A DNA stretch of 15,952 bases from an uncultured Pseudomonadota bacterium (lineage in GTDB: Bacteria > SAR324 > NAC60-12). The translations under genes were made by a program, and so were the position numbers. A model generated the notes under the pieces. That model saw only the letters and a program-made list of their open reading frames with translations, was not told the DNA's origin and made no database searches. Below, one piece after another: positions 5,676 to 12,923 of this stretch. The stretch spans positions 1-15,952 of the forward strand of contig CAJXNF010000025.1 of assembly GCA_913056375.1 (NCBI GenBank). Direction: 5' to 3'. Within the stretch, counting starts at the first letter, position 1. Each line of letters opens with the position of its first letter.

Positions 5676-7825
5676 GTAGTGTCCACACCCAGATCCCGCT
5701 CCATGACTGGTTTTATTGGAACGGTGGACACTTCCTTCAACTCTCCGCGTGCGAGAACTGCTGTCCAGTTCTTAGCTTGAGATCCTTTTGGAGCGTCTGA
5801 GACGATCAAGCCGCGCTTTTCGAGTCTCTGGAGCGATTTGTGGATCGCAGCTGGCTTGCCGTCAATCAACGGATCACAGACCAGGTCATCTTTGGAGCGT
5901 GACTCGGGGTAGACGACGCGGAGCTTCTGGAGAACACGATCAGTGACGGAAGCGGGCGAGGTGTTGGTCTCGTCCACTTCAGGAGTGAAGTCAGAGATGG
6001 TGAAGCTGAGGTCGTCTTGCATCTGCATGACGAGTTGAGTGCCCATCCGACCGGAGCGTGATTTCTCAATCGTGATGAGGCGGCTGTGAGCGCCTACAAC
6101 GCCACGTTCCTCGTCAGTGGGCTTACGGAGTGCCCAGGTCTCGTCAACGGCGTCACGGATGGCTGAGGTGCCTCTGAAGCCACCGTTCTTGTTGGCGTGG
6201 TGAACGATGAGGATGGTGGCCTTGGGGAAGAGAACACCGTTGTTTTTGGTCAGCCAGTACAGCGGTGTGGCGAAGTCAGACTTGTTCTCGTCAAAGGCTC
6301 GGCCACCAGAGCAACCGATCAGCGAGTCGATGACCACCAGCTTGGGCTGATGCTTCTTCATCAACTTGATGAACTGGGCATAGCGCTGAAGCTGCCAGTC
6401 CGTCTGGATCATGCTGTCTTTGGTGATGGGGAAGTCCACCTCTTGCAACTGTTCCTTCAGTTGAACGAGAGGCTGATCACCATTCAGCAGAACAACAGGA
6501 CCCTGTTGCACTGGAACGTGATTGCCACGAACGACGAAAGGTTTGCCAGTTGCAATGTGCTTAGCGAGAGCCCAAGCGGACATTGATTTGCCATCTCCAC
6601 CAGCGCCGTAAATCAGGACGACAGAAGGATGAGGCAGCACATCAGGGATGAGGTACTCGCGCTCGGTTTCGGTTTCCATCAACTCCTGAATGCTCATGAT
6701 GTCCTTGGCCTCTTCAAATGAAAGCTGGTCAACGATCAGCTTTTCGAGAGCAGTTTGATCGCGGTAGCCAGCTTGAAGAGCAAGGGTGTTGAGCTTGTAG
6801 TTGACCTCAGCAGGGTTATCGAGTTCAAGGATCTTTTTGGCGCGGCGGATGACTTCATCGAAATCAAGGGTTGCCTGCCGGATCTCAGTTACAACTTTGG
6901 CTTCTGCGGATTGAACGATCTTTTTAGTGTCTTCTGAAAATCGTTTCCGCTCTGGGTCCTCCCGGTCTGCCAACCAGATCAAGCTGCCGAGGCCAACACC
7001 ATTGCCTTTGAAGGAATACCAGACCTCTTCGCAAGGGTTGGAATCTTCCCATTCAGAGGCGTAATCAGGATCCTCGCAGGACCAGGAAGCCCAGAGGTGA
7101 AGACCCATGTCGGTGGGCAACGCGGAATGGATTGCCATCCCGATTTTCACCCAGTGATCACGAGTGCCCTTCCCTTGGGGCGAAATCACTGACAGGCATT
7201 CAAAGATGATCTGTTGGACTTCATCCTGAGTCCGATCCGTGAAGTCCAACTCTTTTTTGTTGATGGTGCGGGGAGGTTGTTTCATCTCCGCCAGCAACCA
7301 GTCTGGGGCTGTAGGGATGTCAGCGAGATCGCCGTCGAGAAGATATTGACCAGGCTTAGATACTTTGCCGCCGGGGTAGGCACCAAAGACAACACCTTGG
7401 CGGCCCCAGAGGATTTCGTAGTCTCCACCGTCTTCCTTACGGAGTCCATGACCCTTTACGTCGGCCCACAGTTCTTCAGGGACACGGAAGAGGTACTTGG
7501 CTGCGTTGGCCTTGGTGGAAGTAATTATTGGAGCGCCGTCGAGAGAGGAACCCCATGCCTTCAGGTATTTAGAGAGGTTCCGATCAACGTCAAGGATGAC
7601 GATGCCATTGCCACGGATGCCGGTGAAGACACCAATAGCCTTAAGGTCAGGATTGCGGTTGACCGCGAGAGCTACATCGGCAGGTCCGAACTTCTGTTCG
7701 TAGCTGGCCTCTAAAGGGTTCTTGCCAGTCGCTGGCTTGCCGGAAACCATCCGGGTGCCCTTTGCATAGATTGGGGCGTAAACGAGCCCTTCAGGCAGCG
7801 TCTTGACGAACTGATTGAAGTTCAT
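5591..7825 (-). CDS. Primase-polymerase / AAA helicase replication protein
   Basis: 744 aa, multi-domain. Residues 1-180 look like the archaeo-eukaryotic primase-polymerase fold, with IGVFTGIRGNGIVILDVD carrying the DVD metal motif at 79-81 and a later YLFRVP and YEILWGRQGVVFGAYP. Residues 205-287 (ISPQGKGTRDHWVKIGMAIH ... FKGNGVGLGSLIWLA) resemble a primase C-terminal PriCT_2-type domain. Residues 385-570 form a RecA/AAA-like ATPase: Walker A GAGGDGKS at 407-414, Walker B KLVVIDS at 495-501, and a HHANKNGGFRGTSAIRD sensor block at 542-558, as in RepA-like helicases. The C-terminus (about 640-700) looks like a winged helix. It would prime, possibly extend and unwind DNA at the phage origin. 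The start MNFNQF at 7825 is the only good one. Its 3' end carries two of the iteron-like repeats. Confidence 0.85.
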   Translation of the reverse strand: MNFNQFVKTLPEGLVYAPIYAKGTRMVSGKPATGKNPLEASYEQKFGPADVALAVNRNPDLKAIGVFTGIRGNGIVILDVDRNLSKYLKAWGSSLDGAPIITSTKANAAKYLFRVPEELWADVKGHGLRKEDGGDYEILWGRQGVVFGAYPGGKVSKPGQYLLDGDLADIPTAPDWLLAEMKQPPRTINKKELDFTDRTQDEVQQIIFECLSVISPQGKGTRDHWVKIGMAIHSALPTDMGLHLWASWSCEDPDYASEWEDSNPCEEVWYSFKGNGVGLGSLIWLADREDPERKRFSEDTKKIVQSAEAKVVTEIRQATLDFDEVIRRAKKILELDNPAEVNYKLNTLALQAGYRDQTALEKLIVDQLSFEEAKDIMSIQELMETETEREYLIPDVLPHPSVVLIYGAGGDGKSMSAWALAKHIATGKPFVVRGNHVPVQQGPVVLLNGDQPLVQLKEQLQEVDFPITKDSMIQTDWQLQRYAQFIKLMKKHQPKLVVIDSLIGCSGGRAFDENKSDFATPLYWLTKNNGVLFPKATILIVHHANKNGGFRGTSAIRDAVDETWALRKPTDEERGVVGAHSRLITIEKSRSGRMGTQLVMQMQDDLSFTISDFTPEVDETNTSPASVTDRVLQKLRVVYPESRSKDDLVCDPLIDGKPAAIHKSLQRLEKRGLIVSDAPKGSQAKNWTAVLARGELKEVSTVPIKPVMERDLGVDTTPGQSRGVQGLFDGAVEIDLSQEEAGHI

Positions 7826-7852
7826 GTAAGATTAGAACGGAATGTAAAACAA

Positions 7853-7896
7853 ACCCGATTCGTCCTTTAGCTGCGGGACGGGTCGGGTGTTTTTTT
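7853..7896 (+). terminator. Intrinsic terminator on the + strand, between divergent genes
   Basis: A 13-base-pair stem with two G-U pairs (ACCCGATTCGTCC at 7853-7865 with GGACGGGTCGGGT at 7876-7888) is followed by G and seven T. It faces right although the gene to its left is on the minus strand. It would stop + strand transcripts running antisense through the helicase gene before the promoter at 7910. Confidence 0.7.
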
Positions 7897-7909
7897 ATCC
7901 TACCGGAGG

Positions 7910-7938
7910 TTGACTGCCCGTCAATCGCGGATTACAGT
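7910..7938 (+). promoter_or_regulatory. Sigma-70-type promoter for the SSB-like gene
   Basis: TTGACT at 7910-7915 and TACAGT at 7933-7938 are separated by 17 bases, so transcription should begin near 7945. A coding start at TTG 7910 would lie in the promoter, so this supports the GTG start at 7985, giving a leader of about 40 bases with AAGAGG ahead of the start. Confidence 0.6.
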
Positions 7939-7984
7939 ATCAAGGCGTCCAAATGAGACGCGACAACCCAAGAGGCAAACAACC

Positions 7985-8590
7985 GTGAAACTTTCCTCAG
8001 GATTTCTCGCCACCATCGAGAAAGAAAACGAAGGTTCATCTTCAGCAGATAATTATCTGCGTTACACGAAGCTGGACCAGGGCAAGCCTGCAAACTTTGC
8101 CCTGCTTGAGCAAGATCCGCTTGAGTATTGGCTGGTTTGGGGCGTAGCCAAGGAGAACGATTCAATGAAGCCTTTCCGCTTCCTTGAGCAACCTTCTCAG
8201 GCTGACATCGACCTTGAGCTTGGCTCTGACTACGTTCAGTCGATGAACTACGACAAGACTGCTGTTCGCAAGCCGTCTCAATGTCTGACCTGGCCTGTCT
8301 ACAACTGGGACATCAACAAGGTCCAAGTGCTTGAGGTGTCTCACATTTCATTGGCGCGTCAGTTTGCCAAGTACGGCCTGAACAAGAAGTACAGCCGCAA
8401 CTTGCTGGATTGGGACTTCGAGCTGTCGAAGATCAAGGCAGACATGGTGAAGTACGAGCTTCTGATCGTTCCTCGTGATGAGGATGAGCATGACGAGGCT
8501 GCGATGGAGAAGGCTTGGCGAGCTGCGGAGAAGGCTGGTTTCGATCTGAACAGGATCGTGACTGGTGGTGATCCGTTCAGCGAAGGCTGA
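7985..8590 (+). CDS. Putative single-stranded DNA-binding protein
   Basis: 201 aa from GTG 7985; this start is chosen because a promoter occupies 7910-7938 and an AAGAGG lies shortly upstream. After a Ser-rich start, the core (NYLRYTKLDQGKPANFALLE, then LEYWLVWGV, KPFRFLEQPS, VQVLEVSHISLARQF and NLLDWDFELSK) alternates strands with aromatic residues, as in OB-fold single-stranded DNA-binding proteins of phages. The C-terminus is acidic (PRDEDEHDEAAMEKAW), and the end has Asp/Glu residues around DPFSEG, like the acidic tips that recruit partner proteins in SSBs. It would protect single strands made by the helicase and exonuclease encoded nearby. The assignment rests on pattern and context, not on a decisive motif. 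Confidence 0.6.
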   Translation: MKLSSGFLATIEKENEGSSSADNYLRYTKLDQGKPANFALLEQDPLEYWLVWGVAKENDSMKPFRFLEQPSQADIDLELGSDYVQSMNYDKTAVRKPSQCLTWPVYNWDINKVQVLEVSHISLARQFAKYGLNKKYSRNLLDWDFELSKIKADMVKYELLIVPRDEDEHDEAAMEKAWRAAEKAGFDLNRIVTGGDPFSEG

Positions 8591-8628
8591 TCACGTGTTT
8601 CTACCGTGACTACTGTTTCTACGCAGTC

Positions 8629-8650
8629 GGGGGCCTGGAGCCCCCTTTTT
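8629..8650 (+). terminator. Intrinsic terminator after the SSB-like gene
   Basis: GGGGGC (8629-8634) pairs with GCCCCC (8640-8645) around a five-base loop, followed directly by TTTTT. It ends the transcript starting at the promoter near 7910, making the SSB-like gene a single-gene unit. Confidence 0.8.
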
Positions 8651-8732
8651 CATGTCTGGCGTTTTTTAAAGTCTTTTTGCGTGCTTATCCGACACGCCCT
8701 GTGGGTATTCCTAGGCATCGTCGGCCAGCCAG

Positions 8733-8762
8733 TTGCATAACAACTGAAGATCTGCTTAGAAT
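8733..8762 (+). promoter_or_regulatory. Candidate promoter upstream of the 332-aa gene
   Basis: TTGCAT (8733-8738) and TAGAAT (8757-8762) are spaced by 18 bases. Transcription would begin near 8769, giving a leader of about 117 bases ahead of ATG 8886. It lies just downstream of a terminator, so a new promoter is needed here. The -35 match is imperfect. Confidence 0.5.
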
Positions 8763-8780
8763 CTCAGTAGCAACAAAAAG

Positions 8781-8885
8781 CCCCTCAGAGGTTTGCCGAC
8801 CGCCGAGGGGAAGTTTGTTGTTGGGGTTAGCCAACGTCATCACAGACACATGCTAACCCTCTTGTCCCTTCAGACCAAGAGGATC
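8781..8885 (+). promoter_or_regulatory. Structured 5' leader with hidden ribosome binding site
   Basis: Three hairpins follow one another: CCCCTC 8781-8786 with GAGGGG 8805-8810; GGGTTAGC 8824-8831 with GCTAACCC 8852-8859; and CCTCTTG 8858-8864 with CAAGAGG 8876-8882. The last stem takes up the AAGAGG just ahead of ATG 8886. Stems 2 and 3 share two bases, so they compete. This is the layout of a translational switch; no known riboswitch class is recognised. Confidence 0.5.
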
Positions 8886-9884
8886 ATGGCTTTTTCCGCC
8901 AACATGAACACGTCTTATGAGCTGCGCGAATATGAGCAGCTTCTAGGCGATCTCATCACTAAGACCAAAGATGAGATGAACAAGCCGAAGGGTGGCGCTG
9001 CCAGCCTCAAAAAGGACATCGGCCAAAACTGCCATAAGGGCCTTTTTGTGGAAGAGCATCAGGTTCAAAAACCTGAAGGCCAGGGCCAACGCATCAGTAT
9101 TGGCGAGCTTTGCCAGAGTTACCGGCATGAAGTCGTTCAACAGCAAATCGACCCTGAAGCTGTTGAGCGGATCTTGTTTGGTCCTGACGGTTTGGTGCGT
9201 AAAGCTGGTGGTGGCCGCAGTCCTTATCTGATGGAGGACATTGAAGTCGCTTTCATCAAAGATGGCTTCAAGAAGATCGGTCCTGTCATTAGCTCAGGTC
9301 GTAACCGTCTTCTTGCGTTGCAGATCATGCTTTACGCTGCTGGCGCTGACTATGACGACATCAAGGACATCAAGATTCGCGTTAGCGAAATCCATGTAAG
9401 AGATAAGGAAGAGCTTCAACGCAGGATTATTTCTGCCAATACAGGCTCTCGTTCCTTTAGTCGCGCTGAGATTCGTGAACGAATGGGCTCAAGTGGTGGC
9501 GTCCAGCTGATTACTCGTCAGACCATCGAAGCCACGATTGCTGGAGCGACCAACGAAAAGACGTTCAAGGCTGCTCTTGGAGCGTGGATCAAGGATGCTG
9601 CGATTCAAAGCAGCTTGAACTACATGACACCGGCACAGTATTCAGACGCTGGCAATAGCCTTTGGAATCAGCTTTGCAAAGTCAATCGACCTGAGTCGAA
9701 GACTTTTTACAGCTGGATCAAGTCTGATACTGGTCGCTTTGTGCAGATTGCACGAGCAGCTGAAGCGGCATTGCCTGCATCAGTTGAGGCGATCAAGTTG
9801 TCGAAGCAAAGTGGAGCACTGGCACCCAAGCTGGCAAAACAGCTTGCACCAGTAGTTGCTGGCCAATGTGGTCTTCAGGCTTGA
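8886..9884 (+). CDS. Unknown protein, possibly ParB/sulfiredoxin-like
   Basis: 332 aa from ATG 8886, which has AAGAGG directly upstream. The middle part (DIEVAFIKDGFKKIGPVISS, then GRNRLLALQIML) puts a GRNR segment at the start of a helix after a strand, reminiscent of the GxRR/GHRR motif of ParB N-terminal domains. Following it, VSEIHVRDKEELQRRIISAN and SRSFSRAEIRERMG resemble the region where ParB-like proteins carry N-x-R contacts. The C-terminal 80 residues are Ala-rich helices. The similarity is weak, and the function could be DNA binding, nucleolytic or unrelated. It forms its own transcription unit between two terminators, with a structured leader that suggests regulated translation. 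Confidence 0.65.
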   Translation: MAFSANMNTSYELREYEQLLGDLITKTKDEMNKPKGGAASLKKDIGQNCHKGLFVEEHQVQKPEGQGQRISIGELCQSYRHEVVQQQIDPEAVERILFGPDGLVRKAGGGRSPYLMEDIEVAFIKDGFKKIGPVISSGRNRLLALQIMLYAAGADYDDIKDIKIRVSEIHVRDKEELQRRIISANTGSRSFSRAEIRERMGSSGGVQLITRQTIEATIAGATNEKTFKAALGAWIKDAAIQSSLNYMTPAQYSDAGNSLWNQLCKVNRPESKTFYSWIKSDTGRFVQIARAAEAALPASVEAIKLSKQSGALAPKLAKQLAPVVAGQCGLQA

Positions 9885-9898
9885 TTGACGTTATTGGA

Positions 9899-9927
9899 CC
9901 CCGTTCTGCAAAGAGCGGGGATTTTTT
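9899..9927 (+). terminator. Intrinsic terminator abutting the next start codon
   Basis: CCCCGTTC (9899-9906) pairs with GAGCGGGG (9913-9920), including one G-U pair, around a six-base loop, followed by A and six T. The next ATG begins immediately, at 9928. The stem is strong, so expression of the following gene needs readthrough or a promoter I cannot see. Confidence 0.75.
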
Positions 9928-10653
9928 ATGGAAAACTGTGCTGCCACTTGTCCAATTCTCGATGCCGCTTCTCAGGATCTTGAAAAACTCAGCCAGGAGG
10001 TTCGAATAGAAATGGCAAATGTTGCTATTGAGTCTGAAAAAATTACTGAGCGTCAAGCTGCTAAACGTTTTAAGGTTCCTCAAAAAACCTTGAACCGTAG
10101 CAGAAAGGTGGCTGGTGTGAGTCAAATGACTCAACCGGCCACTTTAGAAGAACGTCAAAAATGGCATCAGGACAAGGCTGATGGCCTGAGCATCAGGCAG
10201 ATTGCTAAAAAGCATGGACGTGATCGCGGATCAGTTAGCAAGGAATTGAAAAAAGACCCGCCAGCTGTGACCTCTGCTCCTGAGCCTGGCGAAGAAGTGT
10301 GTGAGATTGTCACAAAGAAAAAAAGAGCCCTTTCAAGGCAACTAAAGGGGCTTGAAGGGTTATTGACATTGGAGCGGGAACTGCAAAAGAGCATGAGAGC
10401 AGATCAAAAAAATTGGCAAAAAATTGGTCGTTCTGTTTGGCATCACAATGTTCAACAGGCTCATGACGTGATTTCAAGCAATGGTTGTTTGACAAGGCAT
10501 CGTGAGATTCTGGGATTGCCAGAACAGGCTTCGTATCTGGAAGTTCTTGACGCACTGGAAGCAAGAGCCAAGAGCGCGATGGATTCAATTCAGTGGCTCA
10601 AGTATTTATCGGGCTACACCGACTTGCCAGGAGGCGTTTCTAGGGTACATTAG
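9928..10653 (+). CDS. Double helix-turn-helix DNA-binding protein
   Basis: 241 aa. Two HTH motifs are visible: residues about 38-60 (ITERQAAKRFKVPQKTLNRS), which resembles the pipsqueak/resolvase-like motif with AAKRFKVPQKTL, and about 87-107 (LSIRQIAKKHGRDRGSVSKE), like the HTH of transposases and terminase-type proteins. The remainder is helical and charged (KKKRALSRQLKGLEGLLTLE; ASYLEVLDALEARAKSAMDS). It is probably a regulator. ATG 9928 directly follows a terminator; an alternative ATG at 10012 has AGGAGG at 9995-10000 with an 11-base gap and would cut only the first 28 residues. I keep the longer form because the first helix of the HTH appears to begin before residue 29. Confidence 0.7.
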   Translation: MENCAATCPILDAASQDLEKLSQEVRIEMANVAIESEKITERQAAKRFKVPQKTLNRSRKVAGVSQMTQPATLEERQKWHQDKADGLSIRQIAKKHGRDRGSVSKELKKDPPAVTSAPEPGEEVCEIVTKKKRALSRQLKGLEGLLTLERELQKSMRADQKNWQKIGRSVWHHNVQQAHDVISSNGCLTRHREILGLPEQASYLEVLDALEARAKSAMDSIQWLKYLSGYTDLPGGVSRVH

Positions 10654-10671
10654 TCTCGGGTAGATGCGTCT

Positions 10672-10833
10672 ATGGAACCACCCAAGACAATTACGACATT
10701 CATGGAAGACGGGTGCGTCTCTGTGACTGTCGGCCATTTAACTGGGGTGGTTTCTAGCGCTCACCTTGTAGAGCCCAAGGAAAATCAGCTCCGTCAAAGG
10801 TGGCTGGAAGAAAACGCCATTCATGACGATTGA
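10672..10833 (+). CDS. Small protein, 53 aa, coupled to exonuclease
   Basis: ATG 10672 to TGA 10831-10833. The sequence starts MEPPKTITTFMEDGCVSVTV and ends in a charged helix (KENQLRQRWLEENAIHDD). Its stop overlaps the exonuclease start in an ATGACGATTGA arrangement (11 bases), a strong sign of coupled translation. The function is unknown; position suggests an accessory of the exonuclease. Confidence 0.6.
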   Translation: MEPPKTITTFMEDGCVSVTVGHLTGVVSSAHLVEPKENQLRQRWLEENAIHDD

Positions 10834-11638
10834 TCCACAAGATGCCTTGGCTTCACTACGCCAATGGCAACTGGAGCAAGACAACTCAGGAAGATTCCGT
10901 GTTTACAGGGATCAACATGGGCAGATTTATCACTCTGTCACTCATATCCTGAAGAACACCGCCCCTCAATCACAGAAGGATGCTTTGGAGCGCTGGTCAC
11001 AACGTGCTGGCAGCGGTTTGGAGCGTGACCTTGCTTGTGACCGTGGCACCGTTGCTCACGAGCATTGCGAGTATGTACTCAAGACCGCAGCAAAGTTGGC
11101 TCGACAGAGCGCTAACAAGAAGGGTTCATGGAAGGTCTGGGATGATGGATTGGCTCGCCCTCCAAAGGCAGTTACCAACTGGGCACTCAAGAAAGCGGAA
11201 GAAGGCTCGCCCAAGGTTCCATGGCCAGCCCGTGAGTACGCCAGAGGTTTATCCGACTGGTTGGTGAGCGGAAGCGTAACGGCCATTCATGCCAGCGAGT
11301 TCAGTGTCAGCAGTGATGAAGGGTTTGCTGGAACGGCAGACGCCTTGATCGACACGCCATTGGGTCTGACGATCTGTGATTTCAAGACGACCAGCCGTGA
11401 GACTGATAAGCCAGAGGCATGGCTGAAAGACCATCAGGACCAGCTTGGTGCTTATAGCCTTGCCCTGCGAGAACGAGCTGGGATCCGTGTGAGTGCTGGG
11501 GCGGTGGTTATTGCGAAGCCAAACGGCAATGTCCAGCTGCGGATGCTGTCAGAACTTGAGATGAGAGGATGCGAAGCCAGGTGGACTGAGCGGAACAACT
11601 TGTATAAGGAGATGTTGTTGAGCGGCGAGGTTATGTAG
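10823..11638 (+). CDS. PD-(D/E)XK exonuclease (RecB/Cas4-like)
   Basis: 271 aa. Motifs of the RecB-type nuclease fold appear in order: a substrate segment YHSVTHILK at 36-44; His79 in RGTVAHEHCE; an acidic residue in ASEFSV at 157-162; Asp173 in FAGTADALID; the DxK core ICDFKTTS with Asp186 and Lys188; and the QLGAYSLAL motif with Gln207 and Tyr211. Such enzymes resect DNA ends to make single strands for recombination or for processing replication and packaging intermediates. It is coupled to a 53-aa gene upstream and a 61-aa gene downstream (one-base overlap TAGTG). Together with the SSB-like protein it could act as a phage recombination pair, although no annealing protein is recognised here. 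Confidence 0.85.
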   Translation: MTIDPQDALASLRQWQLEQDNSGRFRVYRDQHGQIYHSVTHILKNTAPQSQKDALERWSQRAGSGLERDLACDRGTVAHEHCEYVLKTAAKLARQSANKKGSWKVWDDGLARPPKAVTNWALKKAEEGSPKVPWPAREYARGLSDWLVSGSVTAIHASEFSVSSDEGFAGTADALIDTPLGLTICDFKTTSRETDKPEAWLKDHQDQLGAYSLALRERAGIRVSAGAVVIAKPNGNVQLRMLSELEMRGCEARWTERNNLYKEMLLSGEVM

Positions 11639-11823
11639 TGGAGGAAGCGTTTGATCTGTTGTATCGCGGAAAATGCAACGTTTGTGTCGCAGCAAAAAAA
11701 GCAGGCGTCTCACCGGAAGAGATGAAACGCCTGTTTAGAGGTTATGTAGCGGAACGTCCAATCAATGTGAACGATCCTGATGTGTGGCTAGGAGACGTGG
11801 AGCTAGGTTGGCCCTGGGTCTGA
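11638..11823 (+). CDS. Small HTH-like protein, 61 aa
   Basis: GTG start sharing one base with the exonuclease stop. The segment YRGKCNVCVAAKKAGVSPEE followed by MKRLFRGYV has the helix-turn-helix pattern (AAKKAG-turn-PEEMKRLF) of small DNA-binding proteins. The C-terminus (DPDVWLGDVELGWPWV) is acidic and Trp-rich. It could be a regulator or an exonuclease partner. Its last 21 bases overlap the convergent minus-strand gene. Confidence 0.65.
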   Translation: MEEAFDLLYRGKCNVCVAAKKAGVSPEEMKRLFRGYVAERPINVNDPDVWLGDVELGWPWV

Positions 11824-12015
11824 GATGCATTCCTCCATTGCACGGCGTTCGTAGTAACGCTTTAGGCGCAGGCAATCATTGGCGCGGACGAAGTTGCCCT
11901 GTTGTTCAAAGATGACTGCCCGAGCTGCTTCATAACGGATAGCAGTCGGGAGCAGATCTGTTGGAACGCGGGAGCCTTCAGGGGAATACTTGTTGCCGTT
12001 AAGTTTGGTGCTCAT
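11803..12015 (-). CDS. Small protein, 70 aa, last gene of the minus operon
   Basis: Start ATG 12015 is chosen because it forms an ATGA overlap with the upstream stop; an ATG at 12030 is possible but not coupled. The middle is a helical region (LLPTAIRYEAARAVIFEQQG, then NFVRANDCLRLKRYYERRAM) with tetratricopeptide-like spacing of alanines, so a two-helix interaction module is possible. No catalytic motif. Part of a nine-gene cluster of tiny genes. Confidence 0.65.
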   Translation of the reverse strand: MSTKLNGNKYSPEGSRVPTDLLPTAIRYEAARAVIFEQQGNFVRANDCLRLKRYYERRAMEECISDPGPT

Positions 12016-12329
12016 GAGGTGAACGACCAAAGAGGTCGGGGCAGTTGGGCTAAGTATTCGAGAACTTTTTGGAACGTAATCGGATACGTTTCAAGTTCAG
12101 TGAACACTTCGCAATCAGTTTCGCTACGAATCAAGATCACGTCAGGTTCACCATCACGTTTGTAAGGATCTTCCGTTTGGATCAAGATATAGGGCTCAGT
12201 GCCCCACATGTCTGAATTTCGAGTGCCAGGCTGTGGTCCAGCAGTCCAGCTGATGATGACTGGATCATGTGGACGCAACTGCTCTTCAAGATGTTTGAGT
12301 GTTGGAGCGTAGGTTTCGACGATGTTCAT
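12012..12329 (-). CDS. Unknown protein, 105 aa
   Basis: Mixed alpha/beta protein. Beta-like segments (PVIISWTAG, EPYILIQTED, PDVILIRSET) alternate with loops rich in Pro and Gly, and the C-terminus is helical (ITFQKVLEYLAQL) before a Trp-containing end. It looks like a small soluble globular domain. It is joined to both neighbours by ATGA overlaps. Function unknown. Confidence 0.65.
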   Translation of the reverse strand: MNIVETYAPTLKHLEEQLRPHDPVIISWTAGPQPGTRNSDMWGTEPYILIQTEDPYKRDGEPDVILIRSETDCEVFTELETYPITFQKVLEYLAQLPRPLWSFTS

Positions 12330-12514
12330 GAGTTGAATTTGCGGTTGTAATCAAAGTCCAATTCGTTTTGAAGATTAGGGATGATCAAATCTTCGAGAAG
12401 ATGCCGCATCGATGAAGTGAGATGTTGATCCATCAAGTGGCGTTTGTCTTCGCGTTCAATGATGGCTTTGAGGTCTTCAACGATGAGTTCGACTTGAGCG
12501 TGTTCGTTTACCAT
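12326..12514 (-). CDS. Small helical protein, 62 aa
   Basis: Almost entirely helical and acidic (HAQVELIVEDLKAIIEREDK; SMRHLLEDLIIPNLQNELDF). Leucines and isoleucines recur at three- to four-residue intervals, so a coiled coil or dimer is likely. It overlaps the upstream gene by seven bases and the downstream gene by ATGA. No family recognised. Confidence 0.6.
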   Translation of the reverse strand: MVNEHAQVELIVEDLKAIIEREDKRHLMDQHLTSSMRHLLEDLIIPNLQNELDFDYNRKFNS

Positions 12515-12780
12515 TCGACTTCTTGAATGAGTTGGTTGAGGATTTTGAGGGATTGGAGACTAGAGAGCTGGCGTTGACCGTCGCTGAGACCCTTCTGTAA
12601 GGCTTCTGGATCGGCAGTACGGACAACTTGCTCCATCTCTTGCTGAACGAGCTTGAAGCAGAACTCAATGCGGTCTGCGGGCTTGTAGCTGAGATGGCTT
12701 GAAGCCCTAGCCTTCTGCCCTCCCAGGATGAGGGAGAGCAGTTGATTGATGGAGCGGTCGCAGTCTTGGCGGCTAATCAT
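12508..12780 (-). CDS. Helical protein, 90 aa
   Basis: Helical throughout (CDRSINQLLSLILGG; ADRIEFCFKLVQQEMEQVVR; SSLQSLKILNQLIQEVEW) with a basic linker. No motif recognised. Start ATG 12780 overlaps the upstream stop by ATGA; the 3' end overlaps the next gene by seven bases. Probably a small protein-interaction subunit. Confidence 0.6.
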   Translation of the reverse strand: MISRQDCDRSINQLLSLILGGQKARASSHLSYKPADRIEFCFKLVQQEMEQVVRTADPEALQKGLSDGQRQLSSLQSLKILNQLIQEVEW

Positions 12781-12923
12781 TTGTAGGTGGCAATAAAATC
12801 ACACGTGGTGGTACGTCCTGTTTTACGTAGCTCGTCACGTTTTAAAAGCTGCTGCTGTTCTGCAGGAGTTTTCGTGTTCTTCGCCTTTGCGAGGCTGGAA
12901 CAAGGTTTTGCCGGAGCGTTCAT
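12777..12923 (-). CDS. Very small basic protein, 48 aa
   Basis: ATG 12923 to TGA 12777-12779. The sequence is rich in Lys, Ala, Gln and Thr (LAKAKNTKTPAEQQQLLKRD) and ends CDFIATYK. ATGA overlaps join it to both neighbours, which is the main support, because the length alone could be chance. It may bind nucleic acid through its basic middle. Confidence 0.5.
   Translation of the reverse strand: MNAPAKPCSSLAKAKNTKTPAEQQQLLKRDELRKTGRTTTCDFIATYK

Noticed and set aside
7214..7714. 166-aa frame on + inside the helicase gene (also 6197-6586)
   Set aside because: Antisense to a confident multi-domain gene and with no recognisable motif; open only because of the codon pattern of the real gene.
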